The notes: a model not told the origin generated them from the letters alone. Positions 7,376 through 17,019 are shown, counted from the first letter of the stretch. The stretch is DNA of 64,000 bases from Nostoc sp. UHCC 0870 (GCF_022063185.1 NZ_CP091913.1:5185141-5249140); one strand, 5' to 3'. Translations and numbers: made by a program.

Positions 7376-10270
7376 ATGTCTGCTAATTCTCTGCCTGTTC
7401 GCCCAGCATCTCCGTCAGGAGAAGGTGTTGCCATTTGGCATAGTTTGGAAGTTGATAAAGCACTAGAACTGCTTGATAGTCATCCAGACAGTGGCTTAAC
7501 AACCGAAGAAATTGAACAGAGGTTGCAAAAATATGGCCCCAATGAACTAGAAGAACATGGAGGCCGCAACGCCTGGGAAATTTTGCTCGATCAGTTCAAG
7601 AATATTATGTTGTTGATGCTGATTGCGGTGGCTTTCATTTCTGGGTTTCTAGATTTTATAGCTTGGCAAACTGATCAGCTCAAGCCTGGAGAAGTGCCAT
7701 TTAAAGATACGATCGCTATTTTAGCGATTGTGATTCTTAATGGTATTTTGGGATACGTCCAAGAAAGCCGTGCGGAAAAAGCCCTCGCAGCACTGAAAAA
7801 AATGGCTTCTCCCTTAGTGCGAGTTATCCGCAATGGCAAACTGCTGGATGTTGCAGCCAAGGATGTAGTCCCAGGGGATGTGATGCTGGTTGAAGCTGGG
7901 GTGCAGATATCCGCCGATGGACGCTTAATTGAACAAGCAAATTTACAGGTGCGAGAGTCTGCACTGACTGGCGAAGCCGAAGCTGTTAATAAACAAGCCA
8001 CGATACAACTACCAGAAGAAACATCTTTAGGCGATCGCATTAATCTAGTTTTTCAAGGTACGGAAGTTGTCCAAGGGCGCGGGAAGGTGCTAGTAACTAA
8101 TACTGGCATGACTACCGAACTGGGTAAAATTGCTGTGATGTTGCAGTCGGTGGAGAGTGAACCGACCCCCTTACAGCAACGGATGACCCAGCTAGGTAAT
8201 GTGCTGGTGACGGGTTCTTTAGTGCTGGTAGCGATCGTTGTGATCGGCGGTATTATTCAAGCTAGAGGCTTCAGCAATTTACAAGACTTGTTGGAAGTTT
8301 CTTTGAGTATGGCGGTGGCTGTTGTGCCGGAAGGTCTACCAGCTGTGATTACCGTGACATTGGCACTAGGAACTCAGCGCATGATCCGCCACCATGCCTT
8401 AATTCGCAAATTGCCGGCGGTGGAAACTTTGGGTTCTGTCACCACTATTTGTTCTGATAAAACCGGGACACTGACTCAGAATAAAATGGTGGTGCAATCA
8501 ATTTACACCAATCTCACTAACTTTCGGGTGACAGGAGAAGGTTATACTCCTGTGGGTGATTTTTACTTAGATGGTGAAGCAGATTATGCCGTTGTTCCCG
8601 ATGAATATCCTGAAATCCCAGCTTTACTAGTTGCTTGTGCTGTTTGTAATGACTCGGTGCTGCAAAAAGAACAAGGGGAATGGGCGATTTTAGGCGACCC
8701 CACAGAGGGAGCTTTAGTCACCTTGGCGGGGAAAGTGGGGATTGAAAAAGACCAATGGCATAGTAAATTACCCCGTGTGCGCGAATTTCCTTTTACCTCA
8801 GAACGCAAGCGCATGAGTGTAATTACTCAGGTGGAGAACGTAGACACAGGGGAACAGTCTTTTACAGATGTTGATCCAAAACTTGCCGGGTTGATCAATG
8901 GTGAACCTTACATCATGTTTACCAAAGGTTCACCAGAATTAATCTTGGCGCGTTGCAGTGAGATTTATGTAAGTACCAACTCAGCAGCCATTAGCGAAGA
9001 GCAACGTAGTCAAATTTTGGCTCAAAATGACCAAATGGCAAGTAAAGGTCTCAGGGTGTTAGGTTTTGCCTACAAACCCTTGGGAGAAGTGCCGCCAGAA
9101 GGTACTGATGAAACCTCAGAGCAGAACTTGGTGTGGTTGGGCTTAGTGGGAATGCTAGATGCACCCCGTCCAGAGGTGAGAGCCGCAGTCCAAGAGTGCC
9201 GGGAAGCTGGGATTCGTCCAGTGATGATTACTGGCGACCATCAACTAACTGCACGCGCGATCGCCACGGATTTAGGTATTGCTCAAGAAGGTGACAGAGT
9301 TCTCACTGGTCAAGAATTGCAACGCATGAGCGACCAGGAACTAGAAGAACAAGTTGACCTAGTAAGCATTTATGCACGGGTAGCCCCAGAACATAAACTG
9401 CGGATTGTGCAAGCACTGCAACGCCGGGGCAGATTTGTCGCCATGACAGGGGATGGTGTGAACGATGCCCCCGCTTTAAAACAAGCTGATATCGGGATTG
9501 CGATGGGTATCACTGGTACTGATGTCAGTAAAGAAGCCAGTGATATGGTGCTACTGGATGATAACTTTGCTACCATCGTTGCCGCCACTAAGGAAGGTAG
9601 GGTGGTTTACACCAACATCCGCCGTTTTATTAAATACATCCTCGGCAGTAACATTGGGGAAGTTCTCACTATTGCCTCTGCCCCGCTTTTAGGGTTGGGT
9701 GGTGTTCCATTGACACCGTTACAAATTTTGTGGATGAACTTGGTGACAGACGGTTTACCTGCTTTAGCCTTAGCAGTAGAACCAGCAGAACCAGATGTAA
9801 TGAAACGTCCCCCCTTCAGTCCCCGTGAAAGTATTTTTTCTAGGGGTTTGGGTTCGTATATGATTCGGATTGGGATTGTTTTCGCCATCATCACAATTAT
9901 TTTGATGCAGTGGGCATACCATCATGCTCAAGCCTACACAGAGGGAGGACTTGATCCTGAGCGTTGGAAAACAATGGTATTCACTACTTTATGTTTAGCT
10001 CAGATGGGTCATGCTATAGCCATTCGCTCAAATAATCGCCTAACCATAGAGATAAATCCCTTCTCTAATCTATTTGTATTAGGGGCAGTAATTGTCACCA
10101 CGATTTTGCAACTAATGCTGGTTTATGTTCCACCCCTGCGAGCATTCTTTGGCACTCAATGGCTACCACCTACAGAGTTGGCAATTTGTTTTGGTTTCAG
10201 TGCTTTAATGTTTGTCTGGATTGAAATGGAGAAACTCTTCTTCCGCTTTATGGGCAAAAAGACTGTGTAG
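7376..10270 (+). CDS. P-type Ca2+-transporting ATPase (type II, PacL/PMA1-like)
   Basis: This is a large cation pump of about 964 aa that phosphorylates an aspartate to drive ion export or import across a membrane. The phosphorylation motif SDKTGTLTQNK is at about residue 361, the actuator motif is LTGEAEAV, the nucleotide-binding motif is KGSPE, and the hinge is MTGDGVNDAPALK. The metal-site helix reads VVPEGLPAVIT, as in Ca2+-type P2 pumps and not copper or zinc pumps. About ten membrane helices are present, with four to six after the hinge. The frame can start at a GTG at 7364, but the ATG at 7376 is at least as good. Which ion is moved (Ca2+, or Na+/Mn2+ in some relatives) cannot be proven here. 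Confidence 0.92.
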   Translation: MSANSLPVRPASPSGEGVAIWHSLEVDKALELLDSHPDSGLTTEEIEQRLQKYGPNELEEHGGRNAWEILLDQFKNIMLLMLIAVAFISGFLDFIAWQTDQLKPGEVPFKDTIAILAIVILNGILGYVQESRAEKALAALKKMASPLVRVIRNGKLLDVAAKDVVPGDVMLVEAGVQISADGRLIEQANLQVRESALTGEAEAVNKQATIQLPEETSLGDRINLVFQGTEVVQGRGKVLVTNTGMTTELGKIAVMLQSVESEPTPLQQRMTQLGNVLVTGSLVLVAIVVIGGIIQARGFSNLQDLLEVSLSMAVAVVPEGLPAVITVTLALGTQRMIRHHALIRKLPAVETLGSVTTICSDKTGTLTQNKMVVQSIYTNLTNFRVTGEGYTPVGDFYLDGEADYAVVPDEYPEIPALLVACAVCNDSVLQKEQGEWAILGDPTEGALVTLAGKVGIEKDQWHSKLPRVREFPFTSERKRMSVITQVENVDTGEQSFTDVDPKLAGLINGEPYIMFTKGSPELILARCSEIYVSTNSAAISEEQRSQILAQNDQMASKGLRVLGFAYKPLGEVPPEGTDETSEQNLVWLGLVGMLDAPRPEVRAAVQECREAGIRPVMITGDHQLTARAIATDLGIAQEGDRVLTGQELQRMSDQELEEQVDLVSIYARVAPEHKLRIVQALQRRGRFVAMTGDGVNDAPALKQADIGIAMGITGTDVSKEASDMVLLDDNFATIVAATKEGRVVYTNIRRFIKYILGSNIGEVLTIASAPLLGLGGVPLTPLQILWMNLVTDGLPALALAVEPAEPDVMKRPPFSPRESIFSRGLGSYMIRIGIVFAIITIILMQWAYHHAQAYTEGGLDPERWKTMVFTTLCLAQMGHAIAIRSNNRLTIEINPFSNLFVLGAVIVTTILQLMLVYVPPLRAFFGTQWLPPTELAICFGFSALMFVWIEMEKLFFRFMGKKTV

Positions 10271-10284
10271 AAGAGGGGGAATAG

Positions 10285-10312
10285 GTGACAGGTGACAGGT
10301 GACAGGTGACAG
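10285..10312. repeat. STRR: four copies of GTGACAG
   Basis: Four tandem heptamers lie 14 bases after the pump stop codon. They are the exact reverse complement of the array at 7124-7151. A second low-complexity stretch (TTTTGACTTTTGACT) follows at about 10350, before recF. Confidence 0.9.
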
Positions 10313-10400
10313 GAAGGAAGCAGAGGGGTAAAGGAGACAAGAAATAATTTTTTAACTTTTGACTTTTGACTGTTTTCTGCCCTATTCCCAATTCCTGATT

Positions 10401-11531
10401 ATGTACCTAAAAACTCTACAACTCCGGCATTTTCGCAACTACCAAGACCAAGAAGTAGAATTTACTGCTGCTAAAACAATTTTGGTAGGTAATAACGCCC
10501 AGGGAAAGTCTAATTTGTTAGAAGCAGTGGAGTTATTGGCAACATTGCGATCGCATCGGATGGGACGCGATCGCGATTTTGTCCAAGAAGGTGAACCAGT
10601 AGCTAAAATTAATGCCACCGTCGAACGTCAAAATGGCGTGAGTGACCTAAGTTTAACTTTCCGTCGCAACGGTCGCCGGAGTGTGGCGTTAAATGGGGAG
10701 ACGTTGCGGCGACAAATGGACTTTCTGGGCGTACTCAATGCCGTCCAGTTTTCTAGCTTGGATTTAGAATTAGTCCGTGGTAGTCCTGAAGTCCGGCGCA
10801 ACTGGTTAGATACGCTCCTAATTCAGTTAGAACCGGTTTATGCTCACATTTTGCAGCAATATAACCATGTGTTGCGCCAACGTAACGCCCTATTAAAAAA
10901 GTTACAAGACTCAGCACCCAGCACTCACAACTCAGAACTCGCCCTTTGGGATGCACAATTAGCCATCACAGGGACAAGGGTAATTAGAAGACGCGATCGC
11001 GCTCTACAAAGACTTGCTCCCCTGGCGGCTGCTTGGCACTCTAGCATTAGTGGTAGTACAGAAGTTTTACAAATTACATACGCCCCTAATGTCCCCCTAA
11101 TCCAAACCCATCCCGAAGAAGTACAGCAAGCTTTTTTAACCAAAATACAACAACGCGCCGTTGCTGAACTACACCGAAATACTACCCTGGTAGGCCCTCA
11201 TCGTGATGAAGTAGAATTAACAATCAATCAAACTCCGGCTCGTCAATACGGTTCTCAGGGTCAGCAGCGCACACTTGTACTAGCATTAAAACTAGCAGAA
11301 TTGCAACTTATTGAAGAAGTTATCAAAGAACCACCATTACTTTTACTTGATGATGTTCTAGCTGAACTAGATCCTTCTCGCCAAAATCAATTGCTTGATG
11401 CGATTCAAGACCGCTTTCAAACCTTAATCACTACCACTCATTTGAGTTCTTTTGACTCTCAGTGGTTAAATTCTTCTCAAGTTATGTGTGTACAAGCAGG
11501 AAAAATATTATCAACAAATGTGATCTCATAA
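10401..11531 (+). CDS. recF: DNA replication and repair protein RecF
   Basis: RecF is an SMC-like ATPase that loads RecA at single-strand gaps with RecO and RecR. The start is the ATG at 10401, which begins the canonical MYLKTLQLRHFRNY; the upstream 14 codons come from repeat-rich DNA. Walker A is GNNAQGKSNLLE, the signature region is YGSQGQQRTLVLALKLAE and Walker B is LLLLDDVLAELD. The protein is about 376 aa, normal for the family. Between LLKKL and ALWDAQL there is a stretch DSAPSTHNSEL whose DNA (about 10909-10940) reads like the genome's heptamer repeats (CAGCACTCACAACTCAG). It keeps the frame and looks like a repeat captured inside the gene. Confidence 0.95.
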   Translation: MYLKTLQLRHFRNYQDQEVEFTAAKTILVGNNAQGKSNLLEAVELLATLRSHRMGRDRDFVQEGEPVAKINATVERQNGVSDLSLTFRRNGRRSVALNGETLRRQMDFLGVLNAVQFSSLDLELVRGSPEVRRNWLDTLLIQLEPVYAHILQQYNHVLRQRNALLKKLQDSAPSTHNSELALWDAQLAITGTRVIRRRDRALQRLAPLAAAWHSSISGSTEVLQITYAPNVPLIQTHPEEVQQAFLTKIQQRAVAELHRNTTLVGPHRDEVELTINQTPARQYGSQGQQRTLVLALKLAELQLIEEVIKEPPLLLLDDVLAELDPSRQNQLLDAIQDRFQTLITTTHLSSFDSQWLNSSQVMCVQAGKILSTNVIS

Positions 11532-11618
11532 ATTAAGCTATGTTTATCAGGAAAAAAAAAGTTTTTCTGAGAATAATTATTGACTAATAAATGCCTATTA
11601 TTGATTAAGATATTCCTT

Positions 11619-12032
11619 ATGCGAGAAACAGAATTTATATTAAATCACAGTGAAATCTTATCCCTAGGTAAATCTTTACGAAGAATTGAACAAAAAATTC
11701 TCAAACAAAATTCCAGTGGGGGTAAATCAAAAATTTGGTTTCAAGGAGAAGAGCCATACTTTGATGTTTTTTTTGAGTTTGAACATACTGAAATAGTATG
11801 GTTTCAATTTACATTGCGTGGTAAGTCACTTTCATGGGATCGAAAAAAACACGAACTACAAACAGGTACTACCAATGAATTAAGTATTTATGATGCTAGT
11901 TTTTATGCGGCTAGTAAAACAATTGAACAGGATATTAAAACAGATAGTGAATTTATCTATTTAGTAAAATCAATCCTCGAAACAAGGTCAGAAGAAGTAG
12001 TTTTCGCTAAAGCACTAGAATTATTTAACTAG
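11619..12032 (+). CDS. Conserved hypothetical protein
   Basis: This is an acidic, mostly alpha/beta soluble protein of about 137 aa that I do not recognise. It has no signal peptide or membrane segment. The central region (IWFQGEEPYFDVFFEFEH, then IVWFQFTLRGKSLSWD) is rich in alternating aromatic residues, typical of a small beta sheet. The frame opens at a TTG at 11580, but the ATG at 11619 gives a cleaner N-terminus (MRETEFILNHSEIL). It follows recF on the same strand after about 90 bases, without evidence of co-transcription. Confidence 0.6.
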   Translation: MRETEFILNHSEILSLGKSLRRIEQKILKQNSSGGKSKIWFQGEEPYFDVFFEFEHTEIVWFQFTLRGKSLSWDRKKHELQTGTTNELSIYDASFYAASKTIEQDIKTDSEFIYLVKSILETRSEEVVFAKALELFN

Positions 12033-12424
12033 GAATAATTAGAAACAAGGTAGAGGTGTAGGAGAAAAAAGTGAATATCTAGGAAAAAATCCCATACAAA
12101 CACATATAAATATAAAATTAGATTTAATGGGCAATTAAATAGTAAACTTTGACACAAATAAATATTTTGTTGATAAATTCAAAACGATTCTGCAATAAGC
12201 ATTTATACTTCCTGCCTCTGGATTTTGAGTAATAGGAGATGAAGTTGGCAAAATTATTACACTTCAGGCATTATTCCTGGGAGATATTTATTAGCCATCA
12301 TGAACTGCGTACACCAGAACTGATGAAGAATTTTTTCCCCTACCTCCCCTGTTCCCCCAGCTTTTTCAAGTCAGGTTGGATAGCTGTAGCTGTAAACTAA
12401 GCAAATGATAATCAAAAAAATTGA
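12033..12424. other. Intergenic region, no gene; contains a dispersed repeat
   Basis: This 392-base AT-rich gap has no convincing coding frame. At its right end, 12292-12374, is a copy of a dispersed repeat also found at 63121-63214. The last 50 bases before 12425 should hold the promoter of the PEP-synthase-like gene. Confidence 0.6.
12292..12374 (+). repeat. Dispersed repeat, copy 1 (partner at 63121-63214)
   Basis: It begins TAGCCATCATGAACTGCG and ends CTTTTTCAAGTCAG, exactly as the second copy 51 kb away. The first 45 bases are nearly identical in the two copies. The middle is a C-rich, STRR-like stretch that differs in length and sequence. The boundaries fall where the flanks stop matching. 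Confidence 0.85.
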
Positions 12425-14752
12425 GTGGATAGACTCTATTGGCTTGACCAAATTAAACTGCAAGACCGCACCAAAGTAGGTGATAAAGCGTTTTACTTGA
12501 GTAGACTCAGACAGCGTGGCTACCCGGTTGCCCCTGGTTTTGTAGTTCCAGAAGAATTGCTGCGGTTATTTTTAGAAACTCTCAACACTTCGGAGTCATT
12601 AGTCGCTAACTTACCCAATTCTTCTTTGCACTTGGATGTAGGTAACTGGCGACAACTTCAACAAGTGGCTAGTCGTTTGCGTCAGGAAATTATTAATGCA
12701 AATGTACCACCCGACTGGGTGAGTACCATTTTTACGTCAGCAAAAGAATGGCAATCTGAGTATTTAATTTTACGCCCAACCCTAGCAACGCCAAAGGTGA
12801 GGAACACTGCCGGATTGCTGGAGTCCAGCTTTTGTAGTTGTGATGAAGCTGCGATCGCTTCTTCACTAAAAAATATCTGGAGTCAACTGTTTCGTGCCAA
12901 AAGCCTACTATATTGGCGGCGCATGGGAGTTAACCTACAACAAGTTAATTTAGGAATTCTCATCCAACCCGTCAGAAATGCGATCGCTAGCGGTTTACTC
13001 AAAGTGAATGCTACGGGATGGATCATCCAAGCAACTTGGGGGTTAGGAAATGCGATCGCTCAAGGTGAAGTTCTCCCGGATACCTACTACATTCAACAAG
13101 AAACAGGTGTTATTTTAGAAAGGCATTTGGGTCATAAAATCCTGGCTTATCACCTGAATCACGATAAACCAGTCTTAACTATCGATCACAGGATTCCCAA
13201 TGTGTATTTAATTGAGGAAGCCCAACAACAGGAATACGCTTTACAAGAAGAATTACTTCAACAAGTAATTACCCTAGGGCATCAGCTTGTCAGTGAGTTA
13301 GGTAAAAACTTTACCATTGAGTGGACAATTGCCGAAGAAAACCCAGTTCCCCGTATCTACATCACCCAAGTTAGCACCCCCCAATCAGCAATTCCCAATT
13401 TACAGTTCATTAAAGGCGTAGGTGCAGCTGGAGGACGGGTAACTGCCAATGCTCATGTAGTAACCAACGCCCAATTAAAACCAGCACAATTACCTAAAAA
13501 AGTAATTTTAGTAGTACCGAAAATTACGGCAGATTGGTTGCCACTGATGGAACAGGTTGTGGGTTTGGTGACAGCAGAGGGAGGTATGACTAGTCATGCA
13601 GCGATTTTGGCTAGGGAATTGGGCATTCCAGCCGTAGTCAATGCAGCAGATGCGACAGTGATTATTCACAGTGGAGAACGTTTACTTGTAGATGGCGATC
13701 GCGGCGAAGTGTATCGTTTGAGGGATGATGAAGTCAGCGAGGGGGAAACTCAAAAGCTAAATACACCCTTACAACCCCTGACTACCTCACCTAAAACTGT
13801 TGTTACTTCCCACTTACCAATGATTGCTACCCAACTGTTGGTTAATCTGAGTCAAACCAGTTTAATAGAGCAAGTACAAAAATTACCTGTGGATGGCGTG
13901 GGGTTATTACGCTCAGAACTCATGCTAGTCTCGCTCTTGAAGGGACAACATCCCCATCTTTGGGTGATAGAAGGGCGACAATCAGAATTATTAGCATATT
14001 TGACGGAGCAAATTACCCAATTCGCCCGTGCTTTTGCTCCCAGACCAGTTTTTTATCGCTCCTTAGATTGGCGATCGCACGAATTATCATCAACTAATTT
14101 ACCATCTACACAGCAATCAGTTTTAGGCGATCGCGGGACATTTAGCTATGTCCAAAATTCCGCCGTTTTTGATTTAGAATTGACTGCCATAGCCAATGTT
14201 CAAAAAGCAGGCTATGGCAATATTCACCTGATTTTACCCTTTGTTCGCAGTGTCGCTGAGTTTAGTTACTGTAAACAAAAAGTTGAGCAAATCGGCCTCA
14301 CCCAAGTACCCCAGTTTCAATTGTGGATCATGGCTGAAGTCCCCAGCGTCTTGTTTTTGCTCCCAGAATACATCAAAGCCGGAGTAGCAGGTATTTCCAT
14401 TGGTACAAATGACCTCACCCAATTATTGTTGGGAGTAGACCGCGAACAGGCACAATTAACCAGGGTATTAAATGAACGTCATCCGGCGGTGATGGCGGCA
14501 ATTTCGCAACTTATTCAAATGTCAATAGATGCGGGTATACCTTGCTCCATCTGCGGTCAAGCACCAGCCACCTATCCAGAAATGATTGATCAACTGGTAA
14601 AATTGGGGATTACTTCTATTTCTGTAGAACCGGAAGCAGTAGAGCGAACATATCAAGCGATCGCTCGTGCTGAACAACGTTTAATATTAGCAACAGCACG
14701 TCAAGTCGCTTCTCTACAATTCAAAATTCAAAATTCAAAATTCAAAATTTAA
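12425..14752 (+). CDS. PEP synthase-like / PEP-utilising enzyme
   Basis: This 775-aa protein has the three-part plan of PEP synthase and pyruvate phosphate dikinase. The central swivel domain has the phosphohistidine motif EGGMTSHAAILARELG at about residue 390. The C-terminal PEP/pyruvate TIM barrel shows GISIGTNDLTQLLLGVDRE and the catalytic-cysteine segment CSICGQAP. The N-terminal ATP-grasp domain is divergent: where PpsA enzymes have a conserved RSS-type motif, this has RPTLATPKVRNTAGLL. It may therefore be a specialised paralog and not a working PEP synthase. The start is taken as the GTG at 12425. The last dozen residues (FKIQNSKFKI) are encoded by four copies of ATTCAAA and look like a repeat-derived tail. 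Confidence 0.8.
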   Translation: MDRLYWLDQIKLQDRTKVGDKAFYLSRLRQRGYPVAPGFVVPEELLRLFLETLNTSESLVANLPNSSLHLDVGNWRQLQQVASRLRQEIINANVPPDWVSTIFTSAKEWQSEYLILRPTLATPKVRNTAGLLESSFCSCDEAAIASSLKNIWSQLFRAKSLLYWRRMGVNLQQVNLGILIQPVRNAIASGLLKVNATGWIIQATWGLGNAIAQGEVLPDTYYIQQETGVILERHLGHKILAYHLNHDKPVLTIDHRIPNVYLIEEAQQQEYALQEELLQQVITLGHQLVSELGKNFTIEWTIAEENPVPRIYITQVSTPQSAIPNLQFIKGVGAAGGRVTANAHVVTNAQLKPAQLPKKVILVVPKITADWLPLMEQVVGLVTAEGGMTSHAAILARELGIPAVVNAADATVIIHSGERLLVDGDRGEVYRLRDDEVSEGETQKLNTPLQPLTTSPKTVVTSHLPMIATQLLVNLSQTSLIEQVQKLPVDGVGLLRSELMLVSLLKGQHPHLWVIEGRQSELLAYLTEQITQFARAFAPRPVFYRSLDWRSHELSSTNLPSTQQSVLGDRGTFSYVQNSAVFDLELTAIANVQKAGYGNIHLILPFVRSVAEFSYCKQKVEQIGLTQVPQFQLWIMAEVPSVLFLLPEYIKAGVAGISIGTNDLTQLLLGVDREQAQLTRVLNERHPAVMAAISQLIQMSIDAGIPCSICGQAPATYPEMIDQLVKLGITSISVEPEAVERTYQAIARAEQRLILATARQVASLQFKIQNSKFKI
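14719..14746. repeat. STRR: four copies of ATTCAAA inside a CDS end
   Basis: Four perfect heptamers overlap the 3' end of the PEP-synthase-like gene and supply its last codons before the TAA at 14750. The same heptamer family lies outside genes at 18571-18591 (as the complement-like ATTTTGA) and about 45938-45965. Confidence 0.9.
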
Positions 14753-14776
14753 AATTAGAGACAATTAGTGGAAGCT

Positions 14777-15949
14777 TCAATATCGGAAAATTGCTGCTAC
14801 TAGCTGATTATTTGGCATTTCTTCTGGCTCAACCGTGTAAACATGACCACCGTTTAAGAAGGTGTGAACAGCAGCAAAATCTAACATATCCTCATCATCT
14901 GGCTGGGGTTCGGGGTGTAAGTCTACAGTCATGGTATCAGGGTCAAACTTACCCCAAAGTTGCTGTCCCAGAGAGACAAACAAAGTGTCAACCTTTTGAT
15001 AATAGGCCGCTGGGACAATTTCTTTGATGTCACCAGAGGCTTGAACAACATCTTCTCCAGCTAGTTGTTCATAAAGTGCGATCGCCTCCTCTTGTTTTTG
15101 TTGCGCTAACGGTGACACAATTGGCCAAGCTTGATGGTGTAATTCTTCCAGGTTTGTCACTTCGTGATTACCAGTTATCCCTTCTTCCAGCAAATGGGGA
15201 TAGGTATTCGCCTCCTGATAAAGTGGGTGAAGATACTCAACCCCTGCCACAATTAAAGGTGCTTGTTTGTCCCGTAGTTTGTCATGTAATGCCTTATCAA
15301 CGGCGTAGCAAAATTGTAAAATGCCAGCTTGAGGTCTATCCATCTCTGGACTTCCCTCCCCGTGAAATTGACCTGGTTGTTGAGCAGGATTAGCCGTTCC
15401 CCCTCTTGATGTGGCCATTCGGTGCTGTACGCCTTTTTCTGAGTTATCCTGCATCAGCAGAACTTCTTCTAAATTTTTGGGCATATTTTCTACTTCCACT
15501 TCTTTAATGTCATAGTAGTCGCCCTCAAAGAAGCGGACATCTTGTTGGCTCAAAGTAAGGAGGTAAAATTGGCGATCGCTATTAATTAAATGCAGTAATG
15601 GCTTGATGTGAAATTTATTACCAACAACTACCAACTCTGGTGACTCCATTGGTAAACAATAATACCGAAATATTTCGGGAGAAATAAAAATGGCTAATCC
15701 CTGGTCTTGGTGTTCCCAAAAATCATTCTGATCCAGTTCCATTGCAGGTTGCAGAAAGTTTATAGCTTCCGTAGAGCGCATTCCTATTACTTCTAAACGT
15801 TCTTGAGCTTCACGGATAACATTTTTAAATCGAATAGGATTTTGTCTGATCTCTGCACCTAATTTTTGCATGGGAATATACAGAGATAGGCAGGGTGTAT
15901 GGGAATTCTCAACAAGAGTTTTTAATTCATCAATAGATAGTAGTGTCAT
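14777..15949 (-). CDS. baeRF family protein (bacterial archaeo-eukaryotic release factor-like)
   Basis: This 390-aa soluble protein resembles the bacterial homologues of archaeal/eukaryotic release factor eRF1 (family 3 type). The N-terminal domain (CLSLYIPM, then AEIRQNPIRFKNVIREAQERL) and the middle domain (FYLLTLSQQDVRFFEGDYYDI) match that architecture by eye. The C-terminal part has PLIVAGVEYLHPLYQEANTY and ends in a VAAIFRY strand. The cellular role of this family in bacteria is not settled; ribosome rescue or stress roles have been proposed. It converges on the PEP-synthase-like gene, 24 bases stop to stop. Confidence 0.65.
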   Translation of the reverse strand: MTLLSIDELKTLVENSHTPCLSLYIPMQKLGAEIRQNPIRFKNVIREAQERLEVIGMRSTEAINFLQPAMELDQNDFWEHQDQGLAIFISPEIFRYYCLPMESPELVVVGNKFHIKPLLHLINSDRQFYLLTLSQQDVRFFEGDYYDIKEVEVENMPKNLEEVLLMQDNSEKGVQHRMATSRGGTANPAQQPGQFHGEGSPEMDRPQAGILQFCYAVDKALHDKLRDKQAPLIVAGVEYLHPLYQEANTYPHLLEEGITGNHEVTNLEELHHQAWPIVSPLAQQKQEEAIALYEQLAGEDVVQASGDIKEIVPAAYYQKVDTLFVSLGQQLWGKFDPDTMTVDLHPEPQPDDEDMLDFAAVHTFLNGGHVYTVEPEEMPNNQLVAAIFRY

Positions 15950-16221
15950 ATTATTAAATTCCTATCTTCATGAAATAAACTTAAATTGTGTAATCTTATT
16001 TCAAGTCATCATTGATAGAAAATCATCTTTCTTTTGATAAGAATTTAACTGTATCTACACCTTTCCTAAGTAAGATAAATCTGCTTATATTTCTATTAGA
16101 TTGGTGAAAATGACGATAAAAATATAAGATTATAATAATTTTTCTCTCCATACCACACTATGTGCTTATATAGTGGTCAACAAAATACTGTAAGTAAAAA
16201 CTTGCGCCATCAAAAATCAGC

Positions 16222-17019
16222 ATGGATGCTTCCGAGCTATTAGAAACAATTACACTCCTAATTGAGCAAGCAGAACAAGGAGAAATAGATCCTTGGGATG
16301 TCCAAGTAATTGAGGTGATTGACCGTTATTTGCAACTGATGACACCAAAAACAACAGCTAGAGGCTACGAAGCTGACTTGTCTCAATCTGGACAGGCTTT
16401 TTTATCGGCATCAATGCTAGTTCTATTCAAGGCTAATACTTTGATGCAATTGTCAACAGCAGCCGCCGAATTAGAAAATGTAATAGATGATACTTTATTA
16501 GACGGTGAAAACGGATTATTACATCCAGGTCATCGTTTACAGTTAGAGCGACATTTGCGCCGTCGTCCAGCAGCAATGCCGCCACCAAAACGGCGCGTAA
16601 CACTGCAAGAGTTAATCCAGCAACTGCAAATCATGGCGAACCAGCTCAAGCTGGTGCAGAAAGTCAGTAAACCTATCCGTGCCAAACGCCAATCCAGTGT
16701 CAAAAGTATGCGTGAGGCACTGGAGTTAGCGCACCAAGAAAATTTAACGGAGGTGGCTGATGAATTAGAACAAGTATTGCTGTCTTCCGCACAAGAGTTA
16801 CTTTTAGAGCAAAATTACTTAGATTTAGAACAACTAGTACAATTATGGACTCAGACTAAGCCAGCACCAGAAAATAGCTCTCACCATGAATCAGAAAATA
16901 GCCATTTAGTTAGTGTTTTCTGGGCTTTACTGCTGCTATCGGCTCAATCCAAAGTAGAGCTGCTTCAAGAAGAGTTTTACCAAGATATTAAAATTAGGTT
17001 AATTACAGATCACAGCTAA
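16222..17019 (+). CDS. scpA: Segregation and condensation protein A
   Basis: ScpA is the kleisin of the Smc-ScpA-ScpB condensin complex, which organises and separates chromosomes. The N-terminal region has the typical LLIEQAEQGEIDPWDVQVIEV and a following DLSQSGQAFLSASMLVLFKA segment. A proline-rich, basic linker is at residues 110-125 (RRRPAAMPPPKRRVT) and a winged-helix-like C-terminus ends the protein (FWALLLLSAQSKVELLQEEFYQDI). The length (265 aa) is normal. ScpB is not in this window. The gene stands alone, upstream of the nucleotidyltransferase gene with a 264-base gap. Confidence 0.88.
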   Translation: MDASELLETITLLIEQAEQGEIDPWDVQVIEVIDRYLQLMTPKTTARGYEADLSQSGQAFLSASMLVLFKANTLMQLSTAAAELENVIDDTLLDGENGLLHPGHRLQLERHLRRRPAAMPPPKRRVTLQELIQQLQIMANQLKLVQKVSKPIRAKRQSSVKSMREALELAHQENLTEVADELEQVLLSSAQELLLEQNYLDLEQLVQLWTQTKPAPENSSHHESENSHLVSVFWALLLLSAQSKVELLQEEFYQDIKIRLITDHS

